Counted from the first letter of the stretch, positions 16,529 to 25,090 are shown. The stretch is 50,073 nucleotides of DNA from CAZNQW01 sp964575225 (GCA_964575225.1 CAZNQW010000005.1:1-50073); one strand, 5' to 3'. Notes: generated from the letters alone by a model not told the origin. A program made the numbers and translations.

Positions 16529-19017
16529 GGTTCCCACTCCAGGCGATAGAGCCAACCCATGTCCCGGTCTCGGGTGTAAAACAGGGGCAGCGATAGCTCT
16601 TCAATAGGCGTCAGCGTGTGCCGGGCTCCCTGCCGGTCGATGAACTCGGCCATCAGTCCGCCGTCGTCCACCAGATATACGGGGCGACCGGCGCGACGCA
16701 TGGCTTCCAAAAAGAGGGTCCACTCGTCTTCGGTCCAGCTATCGTAGGGCCGGATGGCGTCGCGGTCGGTGTACATCATCACCGCGCCGGCGTTGAGCGA
16801 GGCGCCAATGATGGCTTGGGGTGGGGTGAGCTCGGCCAGGCGATCAAAGGCACGGCGATGGTCGGCGCGCATGTAGCCAAAGGAGGCCCAGCCGGGTTTC
16901 CACAGATTGTCGATCATGGCCCAGCGGGCCATCGTCAGGCTGAGGAGGGTCCCGCCGATGAGTAGCGCGGGCAGCAGGGCGGAGCCCAACCGGGGGAGGG
17001 GATCGGCCTTCTGAGCCAGGCGGCGCGCCTCTACGACGAGGGCGACCGCGCCATAGCCCACGGCCAGATTGACCAGCGGAAAGAGGGAGATCAGGTCGCG
17101 CAGGCGCAGCGAGTGATAGGTCAGATGAACCAGGAGCACGAGCAGAAAGGCGCTGCCCAAAACCCAGGCCTCGCGCGAGCGGTCGCGGGCCAGGCGATAG
17201 CCTCCGAACAGGGCCAGGGGAAAGAGATAGCCCCATTCACCCGCCACCAACGAGTCGCGCAGCATCTGCCAGGCGACCGGGCCCATGTATTTGGGGTGCA
17301 TCAAGGGCAGCTCGGTGGTCTCGGTGGCCAATGGGCCGCCAAACACCTGCCATCGGTAGGCGATATCGGGCGCCGCCCCCACCAGGGCCGCCATGCCCAC
17401 GACGACTAGCGCCGCGATGGCCCGCTTGCGGCGCGCCGATGGGGCTGCGGTTTGATCTGCCTGGGCGCCCAGCAGGAGGGCCAGGGCCAGAGCCAGGGCC
17501 AGGACCAGTTGGGTGTGCCGCACCCAGTAGGCCCAGGCGAAAAACAGGCCCGCCCAGGCCGCTGCCCCAAGGGCTCGGCCGCCACCCGAAAGCTGGCGCA
17601 TGGCTCGCAGGGCAAACAGCAGGGCGAGCACGGTAAACAGTTGAGCGGGAGCGTCGGCCATGGGCACCAGGAGCCGGTCGACGTGCTCGGGGGAAGTGGC
17701 GGTGAGGGCCACTGCCAGCGCAGCGGTCAGATGACGGACGGGCCGCGGCTGGCCGCGCAGCGTTTCCTGGACCAGGAACCAGGTGGCAGCCAGGGCCAGC
17801 AGGGCGACCACGGGAGTGGTCAGGTATAGGCCCGCTTCCCCTGCCAGTTTGTAACCGGTGGCCAGCAGCACCGAGGCGCCGGTGGCCCACACACTGGGGC
17901 AGTCGCCCAGTTCATTGCGGGGAATGTGGTACCCGACCGGTTGCAGGGGCGCCCAGGCGATTTGCAGGGGCATGACCTCCTGGAAAAGGCTGTAGCGGTG
18001 CAGGAAGGTGCCCCGCTCGGCGAGATCGACGCCCATCTGGGCATAGGCAAAGGGGTCGCTGGCAGTGGCGCCATGGGTGCGCTTGCCAAAATAGATCGCG
18101 CCCGACCAGACCAGGGTGGTGACCAGCAGCGCGATGAGGGCGCCTTGCCAAAAGCGATCCCGCCGGGCCAGCCTTCCGCTGGCCACGGACCACTGGCACA
18201 GCAGGGTATAGCTGACAGCGGCCAGCACGACGCCGTCGAGATAGAATAGAGAGACCATCGGATTGGGGAAGACCAGACCCTGCCAGCCGATGACGGTGAT
18301 GCCCTGTCCGAGGTAAAAGAGCCGCAGCGCGGTAGCCAGGTAGGCGCCCAGCAGCGGCGTCAGGGCCATCAGGGCCTCGGTGCCCGCCGGGAGGTTGACT
18401 GTGGACGCGCGCGGGGGATTATCCGATTCCGCGCTTGTGGCGATGGGGGCCGGGCGCCGTGGCGCGAGGGCCTGGGGGGCCAGCAGAGCGGCCAGCACTG
18501 GAATCGCCAGCCACACGGGCCATCCATAGGCGGCCACCACCAGCGCGATGCCCAGCAAATGGACGGCCAGGCCCGCCATCCACCCCCACCGCCCAGACGG
18601 CCGGTGGGCCGGGGCGTCCGTGGGTTCTGGCACCCGCAGAGCCAGGATGCGCAGTTGAGCCCCCAGCCAGGGGGGGAGGGGTTTGGCTCGGAACCAGGCG
18701 ATCACCGCCAGCATGGCAGCCAGGCTGGCCCACAGGGCAGGCCAGATGCGGGCCGACCAGCCGGGCCATCCCAGGAAACGGCCGATCACGGCGCCGAGAC
18801 CGGCCACACATACCCACAATTCGAGCCAGGCCAGCGTGCGTCCTGTGGATGGCTGGTCCGTGCGACCCAGTGCCTGCAAGGTGCGCAGTGCCCAGATGAG
18901 GCCCACCAAAAAGCCGAGCCCGAGAAAGGTGTACAAGACCCCAAGGGCGCCCATAGGCCCCGGATCGCTCACGACCCAGTATTCGGGACTGAGGAGGCGC
19001 TTGAACAGGTCAACCAT
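16525..19017 (-). CDS. Large GT-C membrane glycosyltransferase (PMT/ArnT-like) with N-terminal membrane extension
   Basis: 830 residues with many membrane segments. The GT-C core begins at about 300, with an acidic luminal motif after the first core helix (ATASDPFAYAQMGVDLAERG) and later multi-pass segments, then a soluble tail with NAGAVMMYTDRDAIRPYDSW. The first ~250 residues form an extra set of hydrophobic helices not usual for the family. Such enzymes move a sugar from a polyprenyl phosphate onto lipid, glycan or protein outside the membrane; donor and acceptor are not predictable. The start overlaps the upstream gene by eight bases and the end overlaps the YfhO start, so the operon is translationally coupled. 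Confidence 0.82.
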   Translation of the reverse strand: MVDLFKRLLSPEYWVVSDPGPMGALGVLYTFLGLGFLVGLIWALRTLQALGRTDQPSTGRTLAWLELWVCVAGLGAVIGRFLGWPGWSARIWPALWASLAAMLAVIAWFRAKPLPPWLGAQLRILALRVPEPTDAPAHRPSGRWGWMAGLAVHLLGIALVVAAYGWPVWLAIPVLAALLAPQALAPRRPAPIATSAESDNPPRASTVNLPAGTEALMALTPLLGAYLATALRLFYLGQGITVIGWQGLVFPNPMVSLFYLDGVVLAAVSYTLLCQWSVASGRLARRDRFWQGALIALLVTTLVWSGAIYFGKRTHGATASDPFAYAQMGVDLAERGTFLHRYSLFQEVMPLQIAWAPLQPVGYHIPRNELGDCPSVWATGASVLLATGYKLAGEAGLYLTTPVVALLALAATWFLVQETLRGQPRPVRHLTAALAVALTATSPEHVDRLLVPMADAPAQLFTVLALLFALRAMRQLSGGGRALGAAAWAGLFFAWAYWVRHTQLVLALALALALLLGAQADQTAAPSARRKRAIAALVVVGMAALVGAAPDIAYRWQVFGGPLATETTELPLMHPKYMGPVAWQMLRDSLVAGEWGYLFPLALFGGYRLARDRSREAWVLGSAFLLVLLVHLTYHSLRLRDLISLFPLVNLAVGYGAVALVVEARRLAQKADPLPRLGSALLPALLIGGTLLSLTMARWAMIDNLWKPGWASFGYMRADHRRAFDRLAELTPPQAIIGASLNAGAVMMYTDRDAIRPYDSWTEDEWTLFLEAMRRAGRPVYLVDDGGLMAEFIDRQGARHTLTPIEELSLPLFYTRDRDMGWLYRLEWEP

Positions 19018-20722
19018 AGACGGGGACCGGCCTTTCGGAGGGGTGGTGGGCCCTGCCTTGCCTGAGGGGTAGATCGCCTGAGCGGCCCTCCAGCGGGCCG
19101 TCCAGGCGATAGAGGTGGAAGGATACGGAGCCGTCGCGCCGTTGGGTCTCCAGGACCAGCGTCAGAGAGAATCCCGCCTGAGTGAGGGCGGCCACCACCG
19201 GCGCGCTGTCGCGCCAACTGGGGAAGGCGATGAACCTCGGCTCGCGGCGATAGACATACGCATCGTGGGTGAGATCGGCCAGATCGGGATACCAGTGCAG
19301 GCGGAGCGGCGCGCCGTACAGGTAAAAGCGATAGTGATAGCCCAGCCAGTAGTGGTACAACACCGAGTCCTGCGGGGCGTGGGCGCGCAGATAGGCCGCT
19401 ATCTCGTCGATGCCGTCGTAGGCGCCGTGGTCGCCGCCCAGGGGCAGGTCGCTGCGAACGGCGCGGGACACGGGGACGCCCGCGAGCAGAACCACCGCCA
19501 GGGTGACGGCAACCGCGTAGACGGTTCGACGGGTCGGGGTGGGCAGCGCGAGGCCCACGAGGGCGATGGCCCGACCGGCGACTAGGGCCAGGAGGGGGAC
19601 CAGGCTCAGCAGGTACCGATCCCACACCTGGACGCCGATCAGCCCGTGCAGCACCAGGTACCCCACGACAAAGGCCCACAGGATTCCGTCCACCCGGACG
19701 GGGCGGGGAATTCGGTCCACCACGCGGCTGGCAGCCAGCCACAGGGCTCCTGCCGCGATGAGCAGGAGGTTCAGGGCGGGCGAAACCCAAAAGCTCCCCA
19801 GCAGGCGCAACCATTCGCGGCTTCGCTCACCAAGCTGGTTCCAAGGGATCAGTTCCAGGCCGCCGTAGCTGATGACGCTCTGCTCGAAAAAGCCAGGGCG
19901 TTGGGCCCGGGTCTGATCCCAGGCCACAACGCCAGCCACGACCAGGGCCCATGCCAGGGCAAAGCGAAGCCAGGGCTGGCGCCCCAGGTGAAGGAGGAGC
20001 TGTTGCAGCCTCTTGGCTTGCGCAGGAGCGTCCGATCCCGCGCCCTTTTCGGTGGCGGACAACCGGAGGCTAACCGCGGTCCGCCCCGAGCCCGCTGAGA
20101 GGGCGCTCGCCAATATCGCCGCCACCAGGGGCAAAAAGAGCAAGCCCTGCTGTTTGGTGGCAAAAGCCAGGCCGGCCAGCAGCCCCGCCGCCCCGGGTCG
20201 GGCGCGGGCCGCGGCCCACAGGGAGGCCAGGGTCAGGGCCGTCATCAGGGGATCGGTAAAGGCTGTGGAGGCAAAGAGCAGGTCAAAGGGCGAGAGGGCC
20301 AGCAACAGAGCTGCCAACAGAGCCGTACCCGCCGCTGTCGTGTTTTGACGGGAGAGCGCGCGGCTCAGGGCATATACCAACGCTACCGAGACGACGCTGG
20401 CCAGGAGGCTGGGCATCCTGGCGGCCAACTCATAGCCGGCGACGCTGATTACTGGGGTGCTTGTGGGCACGAGCAGAAAGGACAGAGCCAGGGTGTAGGG
20501 GAACAGCGGCGGCTTGTCGACCGGCTCCCAATCGAGCATGGGATCGGCGCCGGTGGCGATCTGCAGGCCCCAGGTGGCGTACAGGGCTTCGTCCTCCAGG
20601 AATCGGTTTTGTCCCAGGGGCGCCAACCGCAGACCCAGGGCCAGGCACAGGATGGGGATCAACAGGAGCGAGGCGCGTTTTTCGTCGCAGGCCATGGAAA
20701 AGCGGCGCTGTGCCGGTGCCAT
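19010..20722 (-). CDS. GT39/PMT-type membrane glycosyltransferase
   Basis: 570 residues, about 11 membrane segments. The first luminal loop has the acidic pair and context typical of the PMT/ArnT group (FLEDEALYATWG), followed by DKPPLFPYTLAL. The C-terminus is a small soluble domain. It probably uses a polyprenyl-phosphate sugar, which the neighbouring GT2 enzyme could supply. The start is uncertain: ATG at 20722 follows AGGGGA very closely; a TTG at 20737 overlapping the previous stop is possible. Confidence 0.85.
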   Translation of the reverse strand: MAPAQRRFSMACDEKRASLLLIPILCLALGLRLAPLGQNRFLEDEALYATWGLQIATGADPMLDWEPVDKPPLFPYTLALSFLLVPTSTPVISVAGYELAARMPSLLASVVSVALVYALSRALSRQNTTAAGTALLAALLLALSPFDLLFASTAFTDPLMTALTLASLWAAARARPGAAGLLAGLAFATKQQGLLFLPLVAAILASALSAGSGRTAVSLRLSATEKGAGSDAPAQAKRLQQLLLHLGRQPWLRFALAWALVVAGVVAWDQTRAQRPGFFEQSVISYGGLELIPWNQLGERSREWLRLLGSFWVSPALNLLLIAAGALWLAASRVVDRIPRPVRVDGILWAFVVGYLVLHGLIGVQVWDRYLLSLVPLLALVAGRAIALVGLALPTPTRRTVYAVAVTLAVVLLAGVPVSRAVRSDLPLGGDHGAYDGIDEIAAYLRAHAPQDSVLYHYWLGYHYRFYLYGAPLRLHWYPDLADLTHDAYVYRREPRFIAFPSWRDSAPVVAALTQAGFSLTLVLETQRRDGSVSFHLYRLDGPLEGRSGDLPLRQGRAHHPSERPVPVYG

Positions 20723-20726
20723 TCCC

Positions 20727-21419
20727 CTAGTCCACAAATCGGTATTTCAGGAGGGTCCAGAAGGCGATGGGCGCATCGCGCCAGCTGATCTTTTTGCCCT
20801 CGTCGTACTCGCGCCCGTAATAGGAGATGGGCACCTCAAAGATGCGGTACCTGCGCTTGAGGATTTTGGCCGTGATCTCGGGCTCCAGTTCAAAGCGGCG
20901 GGAGCGAAGGGGCATGTCGCGGACCACGTCGGCGCGGAAGCACTTGTAGCAGGTCTCCATGTCGGATAGGATGGCGTTGTACAGGATGTTGGTCGTCAGG
21001 GTCAGCAGCTTGTTGCCCATCATGTGCCAGAACATCATCGCCTTGCGCGGCCCCAGGAATCGACTGCCATAGACAACCGATACGCGGTTCTCGAGGATAG
21101 GCTTCAGGAGGGCGGGGTAATCCCGCGGGTCGTATTCCAGATCGGCATCCTGGATGAGGAGGATGTCTCCGGTGGCTTGTTCGATGGCCGATCGGATGGC
21201 GGCACCCTTGCCCCGGTTCTGCTCGTGGTAGATGACCATAAGGTCGTTGCTGGCCTCTTCCTCGGCCAGGATCTCGCGGGACCCATCGGTCGAGCCGTCG
21301 TCGACGGCGATGATCTCTTTGTCGACGCCCGGTATTTCGACCGCGCGAATCTGTTTTAGGATTTCTCGCAAGGTCGCCTGTTCGTTGTAGACGGGCATCA
21401 GGATGGAGAGCTTGGTCAT
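20727..21419 (-). CDS. Family 2 glycosyltransferase (dolichyl/polyprenyl-phosphate sugar synthase type)
   Basis: 230 residues. GT-A fold: N-terminal LSILMPVYNE, VDDGSTDGS, and the DXD metal/nucleotide-sugar site in LIQDADLEYDP, followed by YGSRF. Length and motifs fit the DPM1/polyprenyl-phosphate mannose or glucose synthase group, without C-terminal membrane helices. It likely makes the lipid-linked sugar used by the two GT-C enzymes that follow. ATG at 21419 behind AAGGAG. The frame is open far upstream but this start has the only good ribosome binding site. First gene of the operon, about 30 bases below a good promoter. Confidence 0.92.
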   Translation of the reverse strand: MTKLSILMPVYNEQATLREILKQIRAVEIPGVDKEIIAVDDGSTDGSREILAEEEASNDLMVIYHEQNRGKGAAIRSAIEQATGDILLIQDADLEYDPRDYPALLKPILENRVSVVYGSRFLGPRKAMMFWHMMGNKLLTLTTNILYNAILSDMETCYKCFRADVVRDMPLRSRRFELEPEITAKILKRRYRIFEVPISYYGREYDEGKKISWRDAPIAFWTLLKYRFVD

Positions 21420-21450
21420 GGGACACTCCTTTTGAGAACAAGTCCTGGGT

Positions 21451-21479
21451 ATTATAGCCGAACCAGGGTCCCAGGGCAA
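21451..21479 (-). promoter_or_regulatory. Sigma-70 promoter for the glycosyltransferase operon
   Basis: On the minus strand TTGCCC (21479-21474), 17 bases, TATAAT (21456-21451), with the GT2 start codon about 30 bases further on. Confidence 0.75.
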
Positions 21480-21547
21480 GAATCCGGGCGGATGGGTCAG
21501 CGATTCCAATTTTGGCGATGAGGGAATCTGCCTCCGCGCAGGTGCTC

Positions 21548-21571
21548 GGCCTGGACCGCTAGATCCAGGCC
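21548..21571. repeat. Dispersed palindromic hairpin, copy 2
   Basis: GGCCTGGA pairs with TCCAGGCC; after one C-A mismatch a closing C-G pair holds a GCTA loop. The loop and closing pair match copies 1 and 3 while the outer stem has different but still complementary bases. Confidence 0.6.
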
Positions 21572-21621
21572 TTGCTCGCCGGATCTGGAGCGCGGGTGGA
21601 GGCGAGGACGAGTTGTTCTCT

Positions 21622-21716
21622 CCGTCATGCCCGCGCAAGCGCCTGTGTACCCACAGGCAGCATCCATGATAATGGGCCCCCGCCTTCGCGAGGGCGAAGG
21701 GATGGGCGGAAGGATC
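21622..21716. repeat. Intergenic palindromic repeat of the CGTCATGCCCGCG type
   Basis: The 370-base gap between the glycosyltransferase promoter and the TPR gene holds copy 2 of the GCYA-loop hairpin and this GC-rich block. The block contains two hairpins, one around GCCTGTGTACCCACAGGC and one CTTCGC-GAGG-GCGAAG. The opening CGTCATGCCCGCGCAAGCG and the middle GGGCCCCCGCCTTCGCG resemble the widespread intergenic repeats that start TCATTCCCGCGAAAGCGG in other bacteria. No second copy exists in this window, and no coding sequence is credible here. Confidence 0.5.
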
Positions 21717-21789
21717 GCATCACAGAGAGGGGCCGGGTTCGATGGGCTGGGGGGATCGGCGGGGTTTTCCTGCCGCCGGTGTTTCGCAC

Positions 21790-22398
21790 CTAGTCGTCGG
21801 GAGGTTTGCTTTTCCGGCGCCGGAGGGCTGACTGAGCGCCCTGGGCATAGATCGAGCCCGGCAGAGCGTCGATCGCCTGGTGAAAGTGGGCGTTGGACTT
21901 GGCGTATTCCTCTTTGAGTTCGTAGGCATAGCCCAGATTATAGCAACAAGCCGCCTCGTTTTTCGCACCCAGCCGCGGCCTCTCTGCTTTGTCGAGCACG
22001 CTTTCCAGAATGGCGATGGCCGGGTCGACCTGACCCTGGTGCAAAAAGGCCGCGCCCTGGTTGACCAAGACGATGAGACGGGAGGGAGCATCGGGGCGCA
22101 GGGCCAGGGCGAGTTTGTAGAGGGAAAAGGCCGGCTGAGGCCGGCCGCGTTGGACCAGCAGGTTGGCCAGGTCTACGATCAGACGCGAGCGCATGGTGAT
22201 CAGGTAGAGAATCAGGAGAAAGAGCACAGGGTTGAGGGGCGTGCGCAATAGCCAGGAGCCACCCACCAGCAGAAGGGTCAGGGCGATGGCCTCTGCGGCA
22301 AACTGGAGCGAGAGGCCTTCGCGCCGCAGGGCTCCCAATCCGCCAAAGACCAGAATAAAGAGGCAGGCCACCAAGATCAGCAACAGGTATGGGTCCAT
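21790..22398 (-). CDS. Membrane-anchored TPR-like protein
   Basis: 202 residues. Two or three hydrophobic segments at the N-terminus (about 3-22, 34-50, 56-70) are followed by a helical repeat region of about 130 residues with TPR-like spacing (around LVNQGAAFLHQGQVDPAIAI and CCYNLGYAYELKEEYAKSN). TPR domains bind proteins; no enzymatic motif is present. ATG at 22398 is chosen because the longer GTG start at 22440 lies inside the hairpin that follows the ArsA-like gene. It lies behind that hairpin in the same direction as the cstA-arsA operon and might be a read-through last gene. Confidence 0.75.
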   Translation of the reverse strand: MDPYLLLILVACLFILVFGGLGALRREGLSLQFAAEAIALTLLLVGGSWLLRTPLNPVLFLLILYLITMRSRLIVDLANLLVQRGRPQPAFSLYKLALALRPDAPSRLIVLVNQGAAFLHQGQVDPAIAILESVLDKAERPRLGAKNEAACCYNLGYAYELKEEYAKSNAHFHQAIDALPGSIYAQGAQSALRRRKSKPPDD

Positions 22399-22431
22399 GG
22401 TTAGCACTTGTCGTCTCGTTTCTGAAAGGCA

Positions 22432-22462
22432 CCCTCCCACTGACAGAGAATCAGTGGGAGGG
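22432..22462 (-). terminator. Hairpin after the ArsA-like genes
   Basis: CCCTCCCACTGA (22432-22443) and TCAGTGGGAGGG (22451-22462) form a perfect 12-bp stem with a seven-base loop, eight bases beyond the stop of the ArsA-like gene. The T-run on the minus strand is short, so it may be a weak terminator or an RNA-stabilising hairpin. Confidence 0.65.
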
Positions 22463-22469
22463 CAGGGAA

Positions 22470-23444
22470 TCAGGCAAACATCTTTTCGGCCGTTCTCTGG
22501 AGCATGGCCACGCTTTGCACTTCGGTCTCAAAGAGCGGCACCACCGCCCGCACGTCCGAAAAGGTGCGGTCGATGAGATCCATGTAATCGGATTGCATGG
22601 CCACGCGGTTTTTGACGAAATCGGGCGTGTCGGGGCCCACGGCGCTTTGGTCAATGAGCATATTGACCAGCACGCCGCCCACAGGGATACCGAATTCCTC
22701 GAACCAGTTGATGAAACGGGTGATGACCGCGATGGGCAGGGCCTCGGGTAGGGTGACGAAAAAGAAGGCCGTCTTTTCGCTGTCGGTCAGCAGTTCTTTG
22801 GCGTTGGCCATGCGGGTGCGGAGGTTGAGCAGATAGTCCATCAGCGGATCCTTCTCTTTCTTTTTCTTGCTATAGGAGAGAAGGTCTTTGAGGCTCGTGG
22901 CCTCTTCGCGGCTTTGGACCATCTTGTTGACCCACATGCCATAGACGTCAGACATGCCCAGCAGGCGCCGCGCGTTGGCGGTCGGTGCCGTGTCAAACAC
23001 ATAGGTATCGTACTTGTCCTCGAACATCAGATCGATCATGTTCTCGAACATGGCCGATTCCTCAAAGGCAGGGTTCATCGTCGCCGATTCGACGAACTCG
23101 TCGGCTTTGGTCTTGATGTCGGCGAACTTGAGGAACCATTCGATCTTTTCCCGGATCTCTTTTTTCGATTTTTCGATGGTGTCTTTGGTGTCGATTTCGA
23201 AGGCATAGAGGCCGGTCGTATCCTTGACGGGGGTGTGTTTGCCAAAGACGTCCTGGCCGAGCATGCTGCTCAAGCTGTGCACCGGGTTGGTGGAGGCCAG
23301 AAGGGTTTTTTTGCCCTGCTGGGCGAACCACAGGGCAGCGGCTCCGGCCATGACGGTTTTGCCGACCCCACCCTTGCCGCCGAAAAAGATATATTTGAGA
23401 TTGGGATGCTCGGCCACAAACTGCGCGGTGGTTTTGTCGATCAT
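22470..23444 (-). CDS. ArsA/Get3-family ATPase A1, switch I Asp replaced by Asn
   Basis: 324 residues. Deviant Walker A FGGKGGVGKT (21-30) with the signature Lys of the ArsA/Get3/MinD class. Switch I, normally DPAHS, reads STNPVHSLSS: the catalytic Asp (Asp57 of yeast Get3) is Asn. Switch II keeps DTAPT but continues ANARRLL rather than GHTLRLL. A charged mid-region (KKKKEKD) and a Met/Phe-rich segment follow. The family uses ATP hydrolysis to move metalloids (ArsA) or tail-anchored membrane proteins (Get3). No arsR, arsB or arsC is present, so arsenite export is unlikely. ATG at 23444 follows GGAGGGTAGGG, four bases after the stop of the paralogue A2; the two probably pair. Confidence 0.9.
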   Translation of the reverse strand: MIDKTTAQFVAEHPNLKYIFFGGKGGVGKTVMAGAAALWFAQQGKKTLLASTNPVHSLSSMLGQDVFGKHTPVKDTTGLYAFEIDTKDTIEKSKKEIREKIEWFLKFADIKTKADEFVESATMNPAFEESAMFENMIDLMFEDKYDTYVFDTAPTANARRLLGMSDVYGMWVNKMVQSREEATSLKDLLSYSKKKKEKDPLMDYLLNLRTRMANAKELLTDSEKTAFFFVTLPEALPIAVITRFINWFEEFGIPVGGVLVNMLIDQSAVGPDTPDFVKNRVAMQSDYMDLIDRTFSDVRAVVPLFETEVQSVAMLQRTAEKMFA

Positions 23445-23448
23445 CGCC

Positions 23449-24423
23449 CTACCCTCCGAACAAGGTGTTGGCCATTTTCTCAATCATCGCCAGCCCGGTG
23501 ATATCCCGCTCCATTTCGGGGATGTAGGCCAGCACGTCCTGGCCCAACTCGCGGCTGATGGTGTCGAGGTGGCCTTTTTGCATCTGCAGCCGGTGCCGCA
23601 GATAGTCGGGGATGTCTTGCTGCGCCAGTTCCTCAGGGATCACCCGATTGACGATGTAGCCGGATAACGGTACGTCATATTTGGCAAACAGGCCGGCCGC
23701 TTTTCTGGTGTCGAGAATGGCCATTTCTTCGGGAATGACCACAAAGAAGAAGGCGGTGCGCTGTCGATCGGTGAGGATTCCCGATGACTTGTTGATGCGT
23801 TCCTTGATGTACTGCAATTCGCCCAGAATGGCATCCTCCTCCGACTCTTTTTTGCGTTGCATCACGGCTGCAACCTGGCTATATTCTTCCATCTCGGCGC
23901 GAAGGGATGTGATCTTGTCGATCCATTGGTCATAGACGCTGGCCATGCTCAGATAGTAGAGGGCATGGCCCAGGGGCACCAGGTCATAGATATAGTAATC
24001 GTAATCGGCGCTGACCACAATGTCTACCACTGCGTCGAAAATGGCGCTTTCCTCCATGGCGGGCTCGGCCGCCGCCGCCTGAATATAGTTCTCGATCTCT
24101 TCCGGCACTTCTGGCAGGCCGTACATATCAAGGATCTTTTGCCGAATTTCGTCCTGATACTCGCGGATGCGCTGGTCGGCGTCGATCTCCTGGGCATAGA
24201 GGTTGGGCATGATCTCGACGGCGCCCTTGCCGAATATATCCCGCTGGAAAATGTCGGACAGGGACGCCTGGGGGTCCACGGAAAACACCAGAACCTTGTA
24301 CCCTTGCTTGGCCAGCCAATAGGCCGAAGCCGCGGAGAAGGTGGTTTTGCCCAGTCCGCCCTTGCCACCGAACATGATGTAGCGGCGTTCGGGATTTTCT
24401 TCAAAGGTTTGTTTGAGGGACAA
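23449..24423 (-). CDS. ArsA/Get3-family ATPase A2, paralogue of A1
   Basis: 324 residues, the same length as A1. Walker A FGGKGGLGKT (18-27). Switch I reads SVDPQASLSDIF, so the catalytic Asp missing from A1 is present here, but the following His is Ala. Switch II reads YDLVPLGHALYYL: the DTAPT Thr residues are lost while GH, lost in A1, is kept. The two proteins therefore decay in complementary ways, as expected of an obligate asymmetric heterodimer with one working catalytic site. The start is TTG at 24423, fixed by GGAGGTG. It lies 16 bases after the small-protein gene and is clearly part of the same operon. Confidence 0.9.
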   Translation of the reverse strand: MSLKQTFEENPERRYIMFGGKGGLGKTTFSAASAYWLAKQGYKVLVFSVDPQASLSDIFQRDIFGKGAVEIMPNLYAQEIDADQRIREYQDEIRQKILDMYGLPEVPEEIENYIQAAAAEPAMEESAIFDAVVDIVVSADYDYYIYDLVPLGHALYYLSMASVYDQWIDKITSLRAEMEEYSQVAAVMQRKKESEEDAILGELQYIKERINKSSGILTDRQRTAFFFVVIPEEMAILDTRKAAGLFAKYDVPLSGYIVNRVIPEELAQQDIPDYLRHRLQMQKGHLDTISRELGQDVLAYIPEMERDITGLAMIEKMANTLFGG

Positions 24424-24439
24424 TTGAGCACCTCCTTGG

Positions 24440-24712
24440 CTAAGCCAGTGCGTCAGTCAGATCCCGTTCGCGGAGCATGCGGCGCTTCCACGTGCTGATT
24501 TGGGGCACGACATAGGGCAGGATGCGCAGCGAGTAGTAGGGCGGCAGGATGGGGATGCCCAGTAGGTCGCCCATGGTGATGAGAATGAACAGGTGCTCCA
24601 TACTGCCGCGGGTCTTGAGGGCAAAGCGGCTCATGTCGTGGCCGGCCATACCGTACAGGATGCTTTTGGCCGTGTTCAGAAACCCTGCCTTTTTTTCTTC
24701 TTCCTCGGGCAT
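24440..24712 (-). CDS. Small protein S2 of the cstA-arsA operon
   Basis: 90 residues. A charged N-terminus (MPEEEEKKAGF) leads to a hydrophobic central stretch (about 38-56, HLFILITMGDLLGIPILPPY), then YYSLRILPYVVPQISTWKRR and RMLRERDLTDALA. It is a clear paralogue of S1. From memory, the GDLLG-P-YY-L-PY-W-RR pattern resembles the small cory-CC-star proteins encoded beside ArsA-family ATPases in archaea, but those end in Cys-Cys and this one does not. One hydrophobic segment makes it a candidate client or membrane partner of the ArsA/Get3-like pair. ATG at 24712 with AGGAGG. Confidence 0.8.
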   Translation of the reverse strand: MPEEEEKKAGFLNTAKSILYGMAGHDMSRFALKTRGSMEHLFILITMGDLLGIPILPPYYSLRILPYVVPQISTWKRRMLRERDLTDALA

Positions 24713-24725
24713 GTGTGCCTCCTTG

Positions 24726-25007
24726 TTAGGTGATTTCTTGGTCGCATAGATCGGTCAGGTCTCGCTCGCGCAACATACTGTGCCGCCAGCCGGCGATATT
24801 GGGCACGACGTGGGGCAACAGGCGGAGCGCATAGTAGGGTGGCAAGATCGGTACGCCCAATAGGTCGCCGAACACCACCAGGATGAACAACCGCTCGATC
24901 ATGCCCCGTTCCTTTTTCAAGTCGCGGACCATCTCGTACACGGTCGCCCCGTAGAACATCTCGCCCACCATATGGACGAGGGATCGCACCTTGTCCCACA
25001 CAAGCAT
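24726..25007 (-). CDS. Small protein S1 of the cstA-arsA operon, paralogue of S2
   Basis: 93 residues. The core FGDLLGVPILPPYYALRLLP and the end MLRERDLTD match S2 nearly residue for residue. The N-terminal third differs (WDKVRSLVHMVGEMFYGATV). ATG at 25007 is chosen because GGAG lies nine bases upstream and the resulting length equals that of S2; a GTG at 25031 has no ribosome binding site. It lies 83 bases after cstA and 13 before S2. Two related small proteins with two related ATPases suggests duplicated partners, each ATPase perhaps matched to one small protein. Confidence 0.78.
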   Translation of the reverse strand: MLVWDKVRSLVHMVGEMFYGATVYEMVRDLKKERGMIERLFILVVFGDLLGVPILPPYYALRLLPHVVPNIAGWRHSMLRERDLTDLCDQEIT

Positions 25008-25090
25008 GACCACGATCTCCGTCAAGTGCACTCTATGCGGAGAGGGGAGAGCCCGTCAGCGGACTCCCCCCAACGCTAGAAACCTGCCTG

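Noticed and set aside
22470..24423. Arsenite-exporting ArsA pump
   Set aside because: No arsB, arsD, arsR or arsC is present, the metal-binding Cys cluster of ArsA is not visible, and one ATPase lacks the catalytic Asp.
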